Assembly: GCA_963811585.1 (NCBI GenBank)
Contig: CAWERR010000009.1
Span: 682,001 to 746,000 of the forward strand
Source of the DNA: JACDHG01 sp963811585
Lineage (GTDB): Bacteria; Actinomycetota; Actinomycetes; Propionibacteriales; Nocardioidaceae
Direction of reading: 5' to 3'
Length of the DNA: 64,000 bases
Numbering within the stretch: the stretch's first letter is position 1; each line of letters starts with the position of its first letter. A program made the position numbers and the translations under genes. Of this stretch, positions 18,013 through 26,492 are shown piece after piece. The notes beneath the pieces were generated by a model, which ran no database searches, had not been told where the DNA came from, and saw only the letters and a program-made list of their open reading frames with translations.

Positions 18013-18740
18013 AGCGCCTCGGCTCAGCGTGCCGTACGACGCATGTGCTCGTGATGGCGAAGGCGCCGATCGCCGGGCTCGCTAAGACCAGACTGGCCAC
18101 CACGTTGGGAGAGACCGTGGCGGCTGACATGGCGGCAGCCTGCCTCCTCGACACGATCGATGCTGTCGAAAGCATCACCCACCCACACGACCGACTCATT
18201 GCCATCACAGGTGACCTGACCGACGCAGAGCGCGGTGGCGAGATTCACGAGCGGCTAAGCAACTGGAAGGTGATAGGCCAACGGGGGGAGACCTTCGCAG
18301 ACAGGCTCGTCAACGCCCACACAGATGCCGCGAGGCTGTGGAGGCGCCACGCGGTCATTGTGCAGATCGGCATGGACACCCCACAGATCACCGGGGCAGA
18401 TCTGCTCGTGCTGGCTCACGCGGTCACCGGCCACCCTGCGTCGAAGGCTCGAGTCGCCGTGGGGCCAGCTGCCGACGGGGGTTGGTGGGGCCTTGCCTCG
18501 AGTGCGGCAGGAAAACTCGGTGCCCTGACCGACGTATCAATGTCGCGCCACGACACCTGCACGCACACCACGCGGGCACTGCGGTCAACCGGTGCACATG
18601 TCACGCTGGTGCACGAGCTGACCGACGTCGACACGATCGATGACGCGCGCCGCGTGGCACGAGCCAATCCAGACACGCGCTTCGCCGCCGGGTGGACCGC
18701 TCTCCAGGAAACCTTCGCCGAAGGCGTGCTAGGCCGATGA
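18009..18740 (+). CDS. DUF2064/TIGR04282-like nucleotidyl- or glycosyltransferase
   Basis: A 243-residue GT-A-fold protein with the family signature VMAKAPIAGLAKTRLA near the N-terminus, GMDTPQITGADLL in the middle and the AADGGWWGLA loop. TIGR04282 members of this family occur in arsenosugar clusters together with GT2 enzymes and a nucleoside phosphorylase. The same three types are neighbours here. The actinobacterial branch (Rv0540) has no assigned reaction. It overlaps both neighbours by 4 bp. Confidence 0.75.
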   Translation: MKRLGSACRTTHVLVMAKAPIAGLAKTRLATTLGETVAADMAAACLLDTIDAVESITHPHDRLIAITGDLTDAERGGEIHERLSNWKVIGQRGETFADRLVNAHTDAARLWRRHAVIVQIGMDTPQITGADLLVLAHAVTGHPASKARVAVGPAADGGWWGLASSAAGKLGALTDVSMSRHDTCTHTTRALRSTGAHVTLVHELTDVDTIDDARRVARANPDTRFAAGWTALQETFAEGVLGR

Positions 18741-19411
18741 CCAGCCCGATGAGCACGGTGGTGCAGCGGGGTGCGTCGCTCCCAGCAAGCCGCGCCTTCG
18801 CCGCGGCGCTCCGCGGTGAACCGTGTCGGGTGTTTGGGATGGGGCCGGGCATGGAGCCGGTGCCCGCGTGGAAGTGGCGACGAGACGCTGACACCGCCGA
18901 TCACCATGTGTTGAGCCACTGCCGTGGCGCGACAGTCGACATCGGCTGCGGCCCTGGACGCATGACCCACGCGCTGCTCGGGCTGGGCATCAAGGCCCTC
19001 GGCATCGACGTCGTCGACGAGGCCGTGCAGCAGACGCGCGCTCGCGGCGCGGTGGCGTTGCGACGTGACGTCTTCTCCGAACTGCCAGGGGAGGGTCGCT
19101 GGCACACCGCGCTGCTCGCCGACGGCAACATCGGCATCGGCGGTGACCCGGTGAAGCTGTTACGGCGTACCAGAGAGCTGCTGGCCACGGATGGCCGCGT
19201 GGTCATCGACCTCTCCAGGCCGGGCGGAGCCGTGAGCGTCCACTGGATCGGGCTCGAGGTGTCGGGGCGACTGTCGCGCACCTTCCCCTGGGCGGTCGTT
19301 CCGGCATGTCAGATCGAGATGCTGGCTGAAGCAGCCGCATTGCATGTGCTGGAGGTCACCGAGCACGAGGGTCGCTGGTTCGCGACGTTGGCGAAGCGAG
19401 GCCGATCATAA
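18737..19411 (+). CDS. Class I SAM-dependent methyltransferase
   Basis: A 224-residue methyltransferase with motif I VDIGCGPGRM and acidic motif II GIDVVDEAV. An N-terminal segment (ALRGEPCRVFGMGPGMEPVPAWKW) appears to be specific to this family. The ATG at 18737 overlaps the DUF2064 stop by 4 bp, so it likely methylates the product of the glycosyltransferase genes. Small-molecule or lipid-sugar substrate is inferred from context only. Confidence 0.75.
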   Translation: MTSPMSTVVQRGASLPASRAFAAALRGEPCRVFGMGPGMEPVPAWKWRRDADTADHHVLSHCRGATVDIGCGPGRMTHALLGLGIKALGIDVVDEAVQQTRARGAVALRRDVFSELPGEGRWHTALLADGNIGIGGDPVKLLRRTRELLATDGRVVIDLSRPGGAVSVHWIGLEVSGRLSRTFPWAVVPACQIEMLAEAAALHVLEVTEHEGRWFATLAKRGRS

Positions 19412-19422
19412 AGCTCCCCACT

Positions 19423-20643
19423 GTGACTGCTCCCAAGCCGGAGCGCTTCACGTCCAGGCTGCGTGGCCCCGAGGTGACCGCGAGGATCGGCCTGTGGCTG
19501 GGCGTGTGTTTCGCCATTGCCTTCTTCACGGGTCTCTACAGCCACTTCTTGCAGAGCACACCGGGCTGGCTGACCCTCCCGACCCGGCCGGTGTGGATCT
19601 ATCGGGTCACCCAAGGCGTGCACGTGATCGCCGGAACCGCCGCCGTTCCGCTGCTGCTGGTCAAGCTGTGGTCGGTCTATCCGAAACTCTTCGAGAGGTT
19701 CGACCTACGCAACGTCCGACGGTTGGTGCTCCAGCTCGCCGAGCGCGGCTCGATCGCGCTCCTTGTCTCGGCCGCGATCTTCGAGCTCGCGACCGGCCTC
19801 ACGAACATCACCCATTGGTACCCGTGGACGAGTTTCTCCTTCCGTGCGACCCACTACGCCGTCGGGTGGATCGCGATCGGCTCGCTGGCGACCCACATCG
19901 CCGTCAAACTGCCGATCATCAGGGCCGCAATCAGCGGTCCCGTTGACCCGCCGGAGGCGGGCGACGCGGTGGCACGCTCGACGGACGCCGCAGACGCGGA
20001 CTCGCTGTTGCCCACGCATGCGGCCGCAGCGGCCGGGACGCCAACCGCTGGGCTCAGCCGTCGGGGGCTGCTGCGCACGACCTGGCTCGCGAGTGGGGTC
20101 GTGGTGCTGAGCACTGCCGGAGCCACGGTGCCGTGGTTGCGCAAGGTCTCGGTCTTCGGGGTCCGGTCCGGCGATGGCCCACAGGACGTGCCCGTCAACA
20201 AGAGCGCCGTCGCGGCGGGTGTCATTTCGCTCGCTACCGCGCCGTCGTACGTGCTGCGGATCGTGAACGGCAGCACGGTCGTCACGCTCTCCCTCGCCGA
20301 CCTCACCCGCTTGCCGCAGACCACGGCAACGCTCCCGATCGCCTGCGTCGAGGGTTGGAGCGCATCGGGACAGTGGCGGGGCCCGCGCATCCGCGAGCTG
20401 GTCGACATGGCCGGTGCCCCTGACGACGCTGACATCGTGATCAGGTCGCTGCAGCCTTCGGGTCCGTTCCGCGTCACCACGATGCAACGCGAGTTCGCCC
20501 GAGACCCGCTCACCCTGCTGGCTCTGGAACTGAACGGTGAGACGCTCAGCATCGACCACGGCTTCCCGTGCAGGGTCATCGCTCCTGCACGACCGGGGGT
20601 GCTGCAGACGAAATGGGTGGCCCAGCTGGAGGTGTCGCGATGA
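19423..20643 (+). CDS. Membrane-anchored molybdopterin oxidoreductase with haem-type helices
   Basis: A 406-residue two-part protein. Residues 20-170 form four membrane helices with candidate haem ligands (His41, His67, His144, His158), like a cytochrome b561-type module. A linker then carries SRRGLLRTTWLASG, a twin-arginine-like motif before another hydrophobic helix. The C-terminal sulfite-oxidase-like domain has Cys308 in IACVEGWS, the usual molybdenum ligand. This implies an extracytoplasmic molybdenum site wired to the membrane. The gene starts 11 bp after the methyltransferase gene and overlaps the next by 4 bp. Substrate unknown. Confidence 0.75.
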   Translation: MTAPKPERFTSRLRGPEVTARIGLWLGVCFAIAFFTGLYSHFLQSTPGWLTLPTRPVWIYRVTQGVHVIAGTAAVPLLLVKLWSVYPKLFERFDLRNVRRLVLQLAERGSIALLVSAAIFELATGLTNITHWYPWTSFSFRATHYAVGWIAIGSLATHIAVKLPIIRAAISGPVDPPEAGDAVARSTDAADADSLLPTHAAAAAGTPTAGLSRRGLLRTTWLASGVVVLSTAGATVPWLRKVSVFGVRSGDGPQDVPVNKSAVAAGVISLATAPSYVLRIVNGSTVVTLSLADLTRLPQTTATLPIACVEGWSASGQWRGPRIRELVDMAGAPDDADIVIRSLQPSGPFRVTTMQREFARDPLTLLALELNGETLSIDHGFPCRVIAPARPGVLQTKWVAQLEVSR

Positions 20644-21095
20644 GATCCGGTCGCGCCGTGCTCGGCCTGGTCGGTGTTGTCGTGGCGACCGTCGGGATCT
20701 CCAAGCTCCTCGACGGTGGTTGGGACGGGATCGTCGAAGTAGTGCAGTGGCTCGTCGTCGGGACGGTCGCGCACGACGGCCTGCTGGCTCCGATCATCGT
20801 GGTGCTCGGAGTCCTCGTTGTGCGGCGGCTGCCCGTCTGGGCGCGGATGCCGGTGGTCGCGGGATTCGTTGTGCTCGGGTCGGCGACGCTCGTGGCGTTC
20901 CCGGTGTTGAGCGGCAACGGAGAGGACTCGACCATCCCGTCGCTGCTCGATCGCAACTACGTTGGTGGGTGGATGGTGTTGGCCGTGCTGTCCTCAGTCG
21001 GCGTCGCGATCGGTTGCTGGTGGCAACGCCGGCGCCTGTCGGCCGTGCCAACGGGATCAGCGGTGTCCACGGTGGGTCGCCCCGAGGAGGTGTGA
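20640..21095 (+). CDS. Small integral membrane protein
   Basis: A 151-residue protein from ATG 20640 with four predicted membrane helices: AVLGLVGVVVATVGISKLL, LLAPIIVVLGVLVV, VVAGFVVLGSATLVAFPV and GWMVLAVLSSVGVAIG. An extracytoplasmic loop (GNGEDSTIPSLLDRNY) precedes the last helix. No family is recognised. Translational coupling to the molybdenum oxidoreductase suggests a subunit or assembly partner of that enzyme. Confidence 0.65.
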   Translation: MRSGRAVLGLVGVVVATVGISKLLDGGWDGIVEVVQWLVVGTVAHDGLLAPIIVVLGVLVVRRLPVWARMPVVAGFVVLGSATLVAFPVLSGNGEDSTIPSLLDRNYVGGWMVLAVLSSVGVAIGCWWQRRRLSAVPTGSAVSTVGRPEEV

Positions 21096-21097
21096 CG

Positions 21098-21778
21098 ATG
21101 ATGCGTGTGCTCGTTGTCGACGACGACCCCACGGTGCGCGAAGTTGTGCTTTCGTATCTTCGTGCTGCGTCGTACGACGTCGCTGAGGCTGCTGACGGGG
21201 AGACGGCGTTGTCGATGGTGGGCCATCAATGTCCCGACCTTGTCGTGCTCGACGTCATGCTGCCGGGACTCGATGGGTTTGAGCTGTGCCGCCGGTTGCG
21301 TACGCAGGGAGACCTGCCCATCATCATGCTCACCGCACTCGGCGGCGAATCGGATCGCGTGGTCGGGCTGGAACTCGGTGCCGACGACTACCTCACCAAA
21401 CCGTTCAGTCCCCGCGAGCTCGTGCTCCGGGTCGGCTCGGTGCTGCGACGAGCCGGCGAGGACGCAACGCCTGATCTTCGCGTCCTCGAAGACGGCGACC
21501 TTCGCATCGACGGCCCGAGCCGCCAGGTGACGCGGACCGGAGAGCCCCTTGCGCTGACGATGCGGGAGTTTGACCTGTTGCGCTTCCTCGTGGCAAATCC
21601 CGGCACGGCGTTCACACGGGTCGAGTTGCTCGAGAAGGTGTGGGGTTGGTCTTTCGGCGACCAGTCCACGGTGACCGTGCACGTGCGCAGGCTCAGAGAG
21701 AAGATCGAGTCCGATTCCACATCACCGATACGGCTGGTGACCGTCTGGGGAGTCGGCTACCGGTGGGACGCGGCATGA
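21098..21778 (+). CDS. OmpR-family response regulator
   Basis: A 226-residue regulator. The receiver domain has the acidic pocket DDD near residue 8, phospho-acceptor Asp52 (VVLDVMLPG), the Thr of MLTA and Lys of YLTKPF. The C-terminal winged helix has LTMREFDLLRFLVANPGTAFTR and TVTVHVRRLREKIE. Two ATGs at 21098 and 21101 compete. The gene lies between the membrane protein and the kinase, which it overlaps by 4 bp, so it probably controls this cluster. Confidence 0.9.
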   Translation: MMRVLVVDDDPTVREVVLSYLRAASYDVAEAADGETALSMVGHQCPDLVVLDVMLPGLDGFELCRRLRTQGDLPIIMLTALGGESDRVVGLELGADDYLTKPFSPRELVLRVGSVLRRAGEDATPDLRVLEDGDLRIDGPSRQVTRTGEPLALTMREFDLLRFLVANPGTAFTRVELLEKVWGWSFGDQSTVTVHVRRLREKIESDSTSPIRLVTVWGVGYRWDAA

Positions 21779-22899
21779 GCATCCCGATCGTGACGCCGGA
21801 CGAGCTGAGGATCATCGCGATCGCCGCCTCGCTGACCGTTGGCGTCGGCTTGGTGGGTCTCGGTTTCGCCTACCTGACCAGACGGGGGTCGGTGCGGTGG
21901 GCGTTCGGGATCGTGGCGTTGATCGGCGTAGTTGGGCTCGTCGCCGGGATCGTCGGGACTGCCCACGCCATGTTTCTTTCCGACCATGATTTCGGAGTCG
22001 TGCTGTGGGTGGCCGCGGTGTCGGGTCCTGTGTCGCTCGCGTTCGCGCTCGTGGTGGCTCGGCAGGCCGTACGCGGCTCGCGAGCCGTGCAAGAGGCCAC
22101 GCGAGCATTGGGCGAGAACGGTGCATTCATCGCGCCGAAAGGTACGACGTCAGAGCTTTCTGACCTGTCCACGCAGCTCGCCGACACGTCGCGGCGGCTG
22201 GCCCTCTCGCGTGAACGCGAGCGGGCTCTTGAGGCTTCACGACGCGAGCTCGTGGCTTGGGTCTCGCATGACCTGCGGACGCCGCTGGCCGGGCTACGGG
22301 CGATGGCGGAGGCGCTCGAGGACGGCATCGCCGAAGACCCCAGGCGCTACCACCAGCAGATGCGCGAGACCGTCGACAAGATGGCACGAATGGTCGATGA
22401 CTTGTTCGAGCTGTCGCGGATCCACGCTGGATCGCTTCAGCTGAGCCTTGAGGTCGTGTCGGTCGAAGAGGCGATCAGCGAAGCCTTGGCGGTCAGCGGA
22501 CCGGTCGCGCAGGCCAACGGCGTCCGTCTCGGGGGGTACGCAGAGCCCGGGGTCGCCGTGCGCGCCGACCCCAGGGAGCTCGCACGCATGATCGGCAACC
22601 TCCTGACCAACGCGATCCGGCACACGCCGAGCGACGGTGTCGTCGAAGTGACCGCGCTGGCGGGAGGACGGGGCGTGGAATTCTCCGTCAGCGATGCATG
22701 TGGCGGAATACCCGAGGAAGACCTCGATCGGGTGTTCGAAGTCGCGTGGCGGGGCAGCAACGCGAGAACCCCGGAGGCCGCAGCCGGATCGGGTCTGGGC
22801 CTGGCGATCGTCCGTGGCATTGCCGAGGCGCATCGTGGCAGCGTGCGGGTCGACAATGTTGGCGCAGGTTGTCGGTTCCTGGTCGAACTCCCTACGTAG
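21775..22899 (+). CDS. Sensor histidine kinase
   Basis: A 374-residue kinase. Three hydrophobic segments (about residues 12-35, 42-64 and 74-95) with very short outside loops suggest sensing within or at the membrane. A HAMP-like linker follows, then the HisKA domain with His165 in WVSHDLRTPL. The HATPase domain has NLLTNAIRHTP, DACGGIP and GSGLGLAIV. Start ATG 21775 overlaps the regulator gene. The partner is the adjacent OmpR-type regulator. The signal is unknown, but may be redox or lipid state given the operon. Confidence 0.9.
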   Translation: MSIPIVTPDELRIIAIAASLTVGVGLVGLGFAYLTRRGSVRWAFGIVALIGVVGLVAGIVGTAHAMFLSDHDFGVVLWVAAVSGPVSLAFALVVARQAVRGSRAVQEATRALGENGAFIAPKGTTSELSDLSTQLADTSRRLALSRERERALEASRRELVAWVSHDLRTPLAGLRAMAEALEDGIAEDPRRYHQQMRETVDKMARMVDDLFELSRIHAGSLQLSLEVVSVEEAISEALAVSGPVAQANGVRLGGYAEPGVAVRADPRELARMIGNLLTNAIRHTPSDGVVEVTALAGGRGVEFSVSDACGGIPEEDLDRVFEVAWRGSNARTPEAAAGSGLGLAIVRGIAEAHRGSVRVDNVGAGCRFLVELPT

Positions 22900-22957
22900 A
22901 GGCCAGCCGCAGACGAAATGACCTCGGCGGGGCGCGTGGCACCCCGGTCTGCTGGGG

Positions 22958-23668
22958 TTACCGGTATTCGGGGTTCTCGAAGTCGAACCGCGTGCCGGCT
23001 TCCCACTCCGTCGTCTGGTTGCCGTATGCCGGGATGCCGCCGGCCTGGTCGAGCATGTTCGCCAGGTGCATGAGGTTCCAGGTCATGAACGTCGTGTTGC
23101 GGTTGGTGAACTCGTTCTCGGGCCCACCGGAGCCCTCGTCGAGGTAGGACGGTCCTGGCCCGGCCTCACCGATCCAGCCGGCGTCGGCCTGCGGCGGGAT
23201 CACGTAGCCGATGTGCTGGAGGCTGTAGAGGATGTTCATGGTGCAGTGCTTGATGCCGTCCTCGTTGCCGGTGATGATCGCTCCACCGACCCGACCGTAG
23301 TAGGCCCACTGGCCGTGCTCGTTCACTTTGCCCGCGCTGGCGTACAGCCGCTCGATGACCTGCTTGGTGATGCTGGAGTTGTCGCCGAGCCAGATCGGGC
23401 CGGCGACGACCAGGATGTTGGACGCCATCACCTTGTCCTGGATCTCCGGCCAGGCGTCCGTCTCCCAACCGTGCTCGGTCATGTCGGGGTAGACACCGGT
23501 CGCGATGTCGTGGTCAACGGCGCGAATGACCTCAACGTGCACGCCGTGCTTGCGCATGATCGCAGCACTGATGTCGACGAGTCCTTGGGTGTTGCTTCGC
23601 TCGGGAGACCTCTTCAGTGTGCAGTTGACGAAGAGAGCGCGCAGGTTGCTGAAGTCGTGGTCAGTCAT
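22958..23668 (-). CDS. NAD(P)H-dependent FMN oxidoreductase (flavodoxin-like)
   Basis: A 236-residue flavodoxin-fold protein. It opens with LRALFVNCTLKRSPERSNTQG, the FMN phosphate loop pattern, and continues with NILVVAGPIWLGDNSSITKQVIERLY and VGGAIITGNEDG. It belongs to the NADPH-dependent FMN reductase/flavodoxin-like group that reduces quinones or small molecules. ATG 23668 is preferred because the upstream in-frame extension is low complexity. It converges on the histidine kinase gene and is not part of that operon. Confidence 0.8.
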   Translation of the reverse strand: MTDHDFSNLRALFVNCTLKRSPERSNTQGLVDISAAIMRKHGVHVEVIRAVDHDIATGVYPDMTEHGWETDAWPEIQDKVMASNILVVAGPIWLGDNSSITKQVIERLYASAGKVNEHGQWAYYGRVGGAIITGNEDGIKHCTMNILYSLQHIGYVIPPQADAGWIGEAGPGPSYLDEGSGGPENEFTNRNTTFMTWNLMHLANMLDQAGGIPAYGNQTTEWEAGTRFDFENPEYR

Positions 23669-23928
23669 GCCCCATAGTCTGAGTGGCCGCCTAGGCGTTA
23701 CACATCCGTGCGAGTGTTGCACCGTCGGTAGGCCGCACTTTCTCCGCCTGCTCGCCGTCGACTGCCCGAACATGCTGTGCGTGGAGCATGACCTGATGCC
23801 GTGGCGATTTTCGCCGCCGATTTACACGGGATGGCAGGGGTCGCTGAGTCGACGTACTTGCGCGAACCCGCTTACGCGATCCCGTTCTGGGTCTACGGTG
23901 GCGTGGAAAGCCCATCCGGAGGTACGCC

Positions 23929-24630
23929 GTGGACGGTTCCAGTCCCGACCGGTCAGGACCACGGCCCGGTACTCGTGCGCCTGCATTGCCGGACGACGCG
24001 ACGCTGGTGGCGGGGCTGCGCGCTCGTGACGAGGCCGTTTTCGCCCAACTCGTCGACGCCTGGACGCCCACAATGCTCCGAGTCGCCCGGACCCACGTGC
24101 GGTCTCCGGAGTCGGCGGCCGACATCGTGCAGGAGACCTGGTTGGCCGTGCTGGCTGGCATCAACCGGTTCGAGGAGCGGTCACAGCTGCGTACCTGGGT
24201 GTTTCGCATCCTGTCCAACATCGCCAAGACGACCGGCACGCGCGAGCAGCGGGTCACGGTTCAGCCGTTGCTGGGCGAGGGATCCTTCCCGACGGTGCCG
24301 TCGCACCTGTTCCGGGACTCCGACGACCAGTACCCCGGCGGCTGGCGCAGTTTCCCCGAGCCCTGGCCGGATCTGTCCACACCGGAGGCCGAGGTGATGC
24401 GGCGCGAGTTTAGGCTCACTGTCGCAGCGGCGGTCAGTTCGCTGCCCGACAGGCAGCGCCTCGTCGTAACGATGCGCGACATCGACGGCATCGAGGCCTC
24501 CGACGTGTGCAAGATGCTGGGCGTGAGCGCGGCGAACCAAAGGGTCATCCTGCACCGTGGACGCGCTGCCGTCCGAGCCCGGCTCGAACGCCACTTCGGC
24601 CGCACAGCACGTTGGAGCGCCACGCCATGA
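23929..24630 (+). CDS. ECF-type RNA polymerase sigma factor
   Basis: A 233-residue sigma factor. Region 2 covers VFAQLVDAWTPTMLRVARTHV with ADIVQETWLAVLAGINRFEERSQLRTWVF. Region 4 covers VSSLPDRQRLVVTMRDIDGIEASDVCKMLGVSAANQRVILHRGRAAVRARLE. A linker of about 60 residues between them is longer than usual. The stop overlaps the start of the zinc anti-sigma gene by 4 bp. GTG 23929 is the likely start. Confidence 0.85.
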   Translation: MDGSSPDRSGPRPGTRAPALPDDATLVAGLRARDEAVFAQLVDAWTPTMLRVARTHVRSPESAADIVQETWLAVLAGINRFEERSQLRTWVFRILSNIAKTTGTREQRVTVQPLLGEGSFPTVPSHLFRDSDDQYPGGWRSFPEPWPDLSTPEAEVMRREFRLTVAAAVSSLPDRQRLVVTMRDIDGIEASDVCKMLGVSAANQRVILHRGRAAVRARLERHFGRTARWSATP

Positions 24631-24929
24631 CCGACCATGATCACCGCAACCAGAACCGCGCCGACGGTTCGGAGCCGAGCGGCCTGGCCCCCATGACGTG
24701 CCAGGAGCTCGTCGAGCTGATCACCGACTACCTCGACGGCAAGCTGAACCGGGACGCGGAAGTGCGGTTTGTCTTCCACCTGGCGCAATGCCCGGGCTGT
24801 GTGACCTATCTGGAGCAGCTCCGCGAGACCATCGCCGCGATCGGGTCGCTACCGCCCGAGTCGCTCGACGATCGTGTTCGCGACGACTTGCTCGAGGCGT
24901 TTCGCGGGTGGGGCCGACACGAGGCGTAA
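24627..24929 (+). CDS. Zinc anti-sigma factor, soluble
   Basis: A 100-residue protein with Cys25 and the His51-x3-Cys55-x2-Cys58 signature (HLAQCPGC) of ZAS-type anti-sigma factors. It has no membrane helix, so the signal is sensed in the cytoplasm, plausibly by thiol oxidation with zinc release. It is co-translated with the upstream sigma factor, which it should bind and hold inactive. Confidence 0.85.
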   Translation: MTDHDHRNQNRADGSEPSGLAPMTCQELVELITDYLDGKLNRDAEVRFVFHLAQCPGCVTYLEQLRETIAAIGSLPPESLDDRVRDDLLEAFRGWGRHEA

Positions 24930-24985
24930 CGCCTCTGGCGCTCGGACGACTGTTCCTGCAATCCCTACCTCCAACGTCCCCGAGG

Positions 24986-26206
24986 ATGGCTGTGCCGGAT
25001 ACGGATTTCGTCAACCTGTTCATCGTGCTTGCGCTGGCTACGGCCGCGCCGTTGGCGCTCGGGTTCGCTCCACGGCTGCGGGTCCCGGCGGTCGTGCTCG
25101 AAATCGTCCTCGGGATCGTCATCGGGCCGACTGGCTTGGGTTGGGTAGAGGTCGATCCCGCGCTCGCGATCGTCTCGCTGCTCGGACTCGCCTTCCTGCT
25201 CTTCCTGGCCGGCCTCGAGATCGATGTACGGGCCCTGCGCGGGTCGGTGCTGAGCGCCTCGATCTTGGGCTACGTCCTCACCCTGGGCATCGGGCTGCTC
25301 GCCGGTTTCGGGTTCGCAGCGCTCGATTGGCTGACGAGTCCGCTGCTGCTGGCGATCTGCCTGTCGGCGACGTCACTCGGGCTGGTCGTCCCGCTACTCA
25401 AGGACGCGGGCAAGGTCGACAGCCCGATCGGTCAGATAACGGTCGCCGCCGCGTCCGTCGCCGACTTCGCGGCTGTGCTCACCCTCTCGCTGCTGTTCTC
25501 CATGTCAGGGGGCGGCACTGGGAGCCGTCTGGTGCTGTTGGGGCTGTTCGTCGCGGTCGTCATGGTGGCCGCGTTTGCGATCACCTTGACCGAACGGTCG
25601 ATGCGCCTCACGGACCTGGTGCTGAGGCTCCAGGACTCCACCGCCGAGATCCGGGTTCGTTCGGCCGTAACGCTGCTCATCGCGTTCGTGGTGCTGGCGG
25701 AGAAGTTCGGTCTCGAGAGCATCCTCGGCGCATTCATGGCCGGCGCCATGGTGGGTCTTCTCGACCGTGACTCGTCTACGCACCCTACGTTCCGGCTCAA
25801 GCTCGAAGCGATCGGCTATGGCTTCGTTATCCCGGTGTTCTTCGTGACCAGCGGCGTGCGACTGGATGTGAGTCAGCTGCTCTCGAGCCCGTCAGCACTG
25901 GCTCGGGTGCCGGTGTTCCTGGTGGCCCTGCTCGCGGCACGCGGCTTGCCGGCTCTGCTCTATGTGCGTCAAATCGGGCTCCGGTCTGCCATCGCGGCGG
26001 GCCTGCTCCAGGCGACCTCACTGCCGTTCATCGTCACTGCGACTCAGATCGGGGTGCTGACCGGGCTAATGCAGCCGGTCACGGCCGCTGGCCTGGTGTG
26101 CGCCGGTCTGGTCTCTGTACTGATCTTCCCCGCGACTGCACTCACCCTGCTCACCTCCGGCCGTCCGGCCGACCCGGCGTCCGCACGCGCCGGTTCGAGT
26201 CCGTAG
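24986..26206 (+). CDS. CPA2-family cation:proton antiporter
   Basis: A 406-residue integral membrane protein with about twelve helices. It shows the CPA2 pattern VPAVVLEIVLGIVIGPTGLGW, FLLFLAGLEIDVRALR, a middle ATSLGLVVPLLKDAGK and FVIPVFFVTSGVRLD. No TrkA-N domain follows, so it is an antiporter-only form. ATG 24986 lies 57 bp behind the anti-sigma gene on the same strand, so it may belong to that regulon. Confidence 0.8.
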   Translation: MAVPDTDFVNLFIVLALATAAPLALGFAPRLRVPAVVLEIVLGIVIGPTGLGWVEVDPALAIVSLLGLAFLLFLAGLEIDVRALRGSVLSASILGYVLTLGIGLLAGFGFAALDWLTSPLLLAICLSATSLGLVVPLLKDAGKVDSPIGQITVAAASVADFAAVLTLSLLFSMSGGGTGSRLVLLGLFVAVVMVAAFAITLTERSMRLTDLVLRLQDSTAEIRVRSAVTLLIAFVVLAEKFGLESILGAFMAGAMVGLLDRDSSTHPTFRLKLEAIGYGFVIPVFFVTSGVRLDVSQLLSSPSALARVPVFLVALLAARGLPALLYVRQIGLRSAIAAGLLQATSLPFIVTATQIGVLTGLMQPVTAAGLVCAGLVSVLIFPATALTLLTSGRPADPASARAGSSP

Positions 26207-26492
26207 CGGGTGCGCCGAACACTGGCCAGGTACGGCTCGGCAGCAGATGGACGGCCCGAGAACCGGCTTCCCATCTGCGAACGCGCAAGCGGTGCCGGGG
26301 TTGACGTCATCGTGTCTGACACCGGTGGGCGTGTTCGGGCTGCTCGCGGGTCCGGAGCCTCCGGCATACGATCTCGGACTCGGCCGCAGATCATCGCGGA
26401 GGTCATCGACCACAACGAACTCGATGACCAGGGAGTGCGTCGCTCTCTCGACTCACGCACTGCCGCTGAACGACGGACCCGGAGCTCGAGGG
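26207..26492. other. Intergenic stretch without a supported gene
   Basis: The 286 bp between the antiporter and the convergent anti-sigma gene hold no convincing gene. One frame shows GPRTGFPSANAQAVPG and TPVGVFG, loosely like a riboflavin kinase start, and another shows IIAEVIDHNELDD, but neither forms a domain. It may be decayed coding DNA. Confidence 0.4.

Noticed and set aside
26247..26460. Possible riboflavin kinase fragment (GFPSAN and GVFG)
   Set aside because: Only short matches with no continuing fold. Too weak to call.
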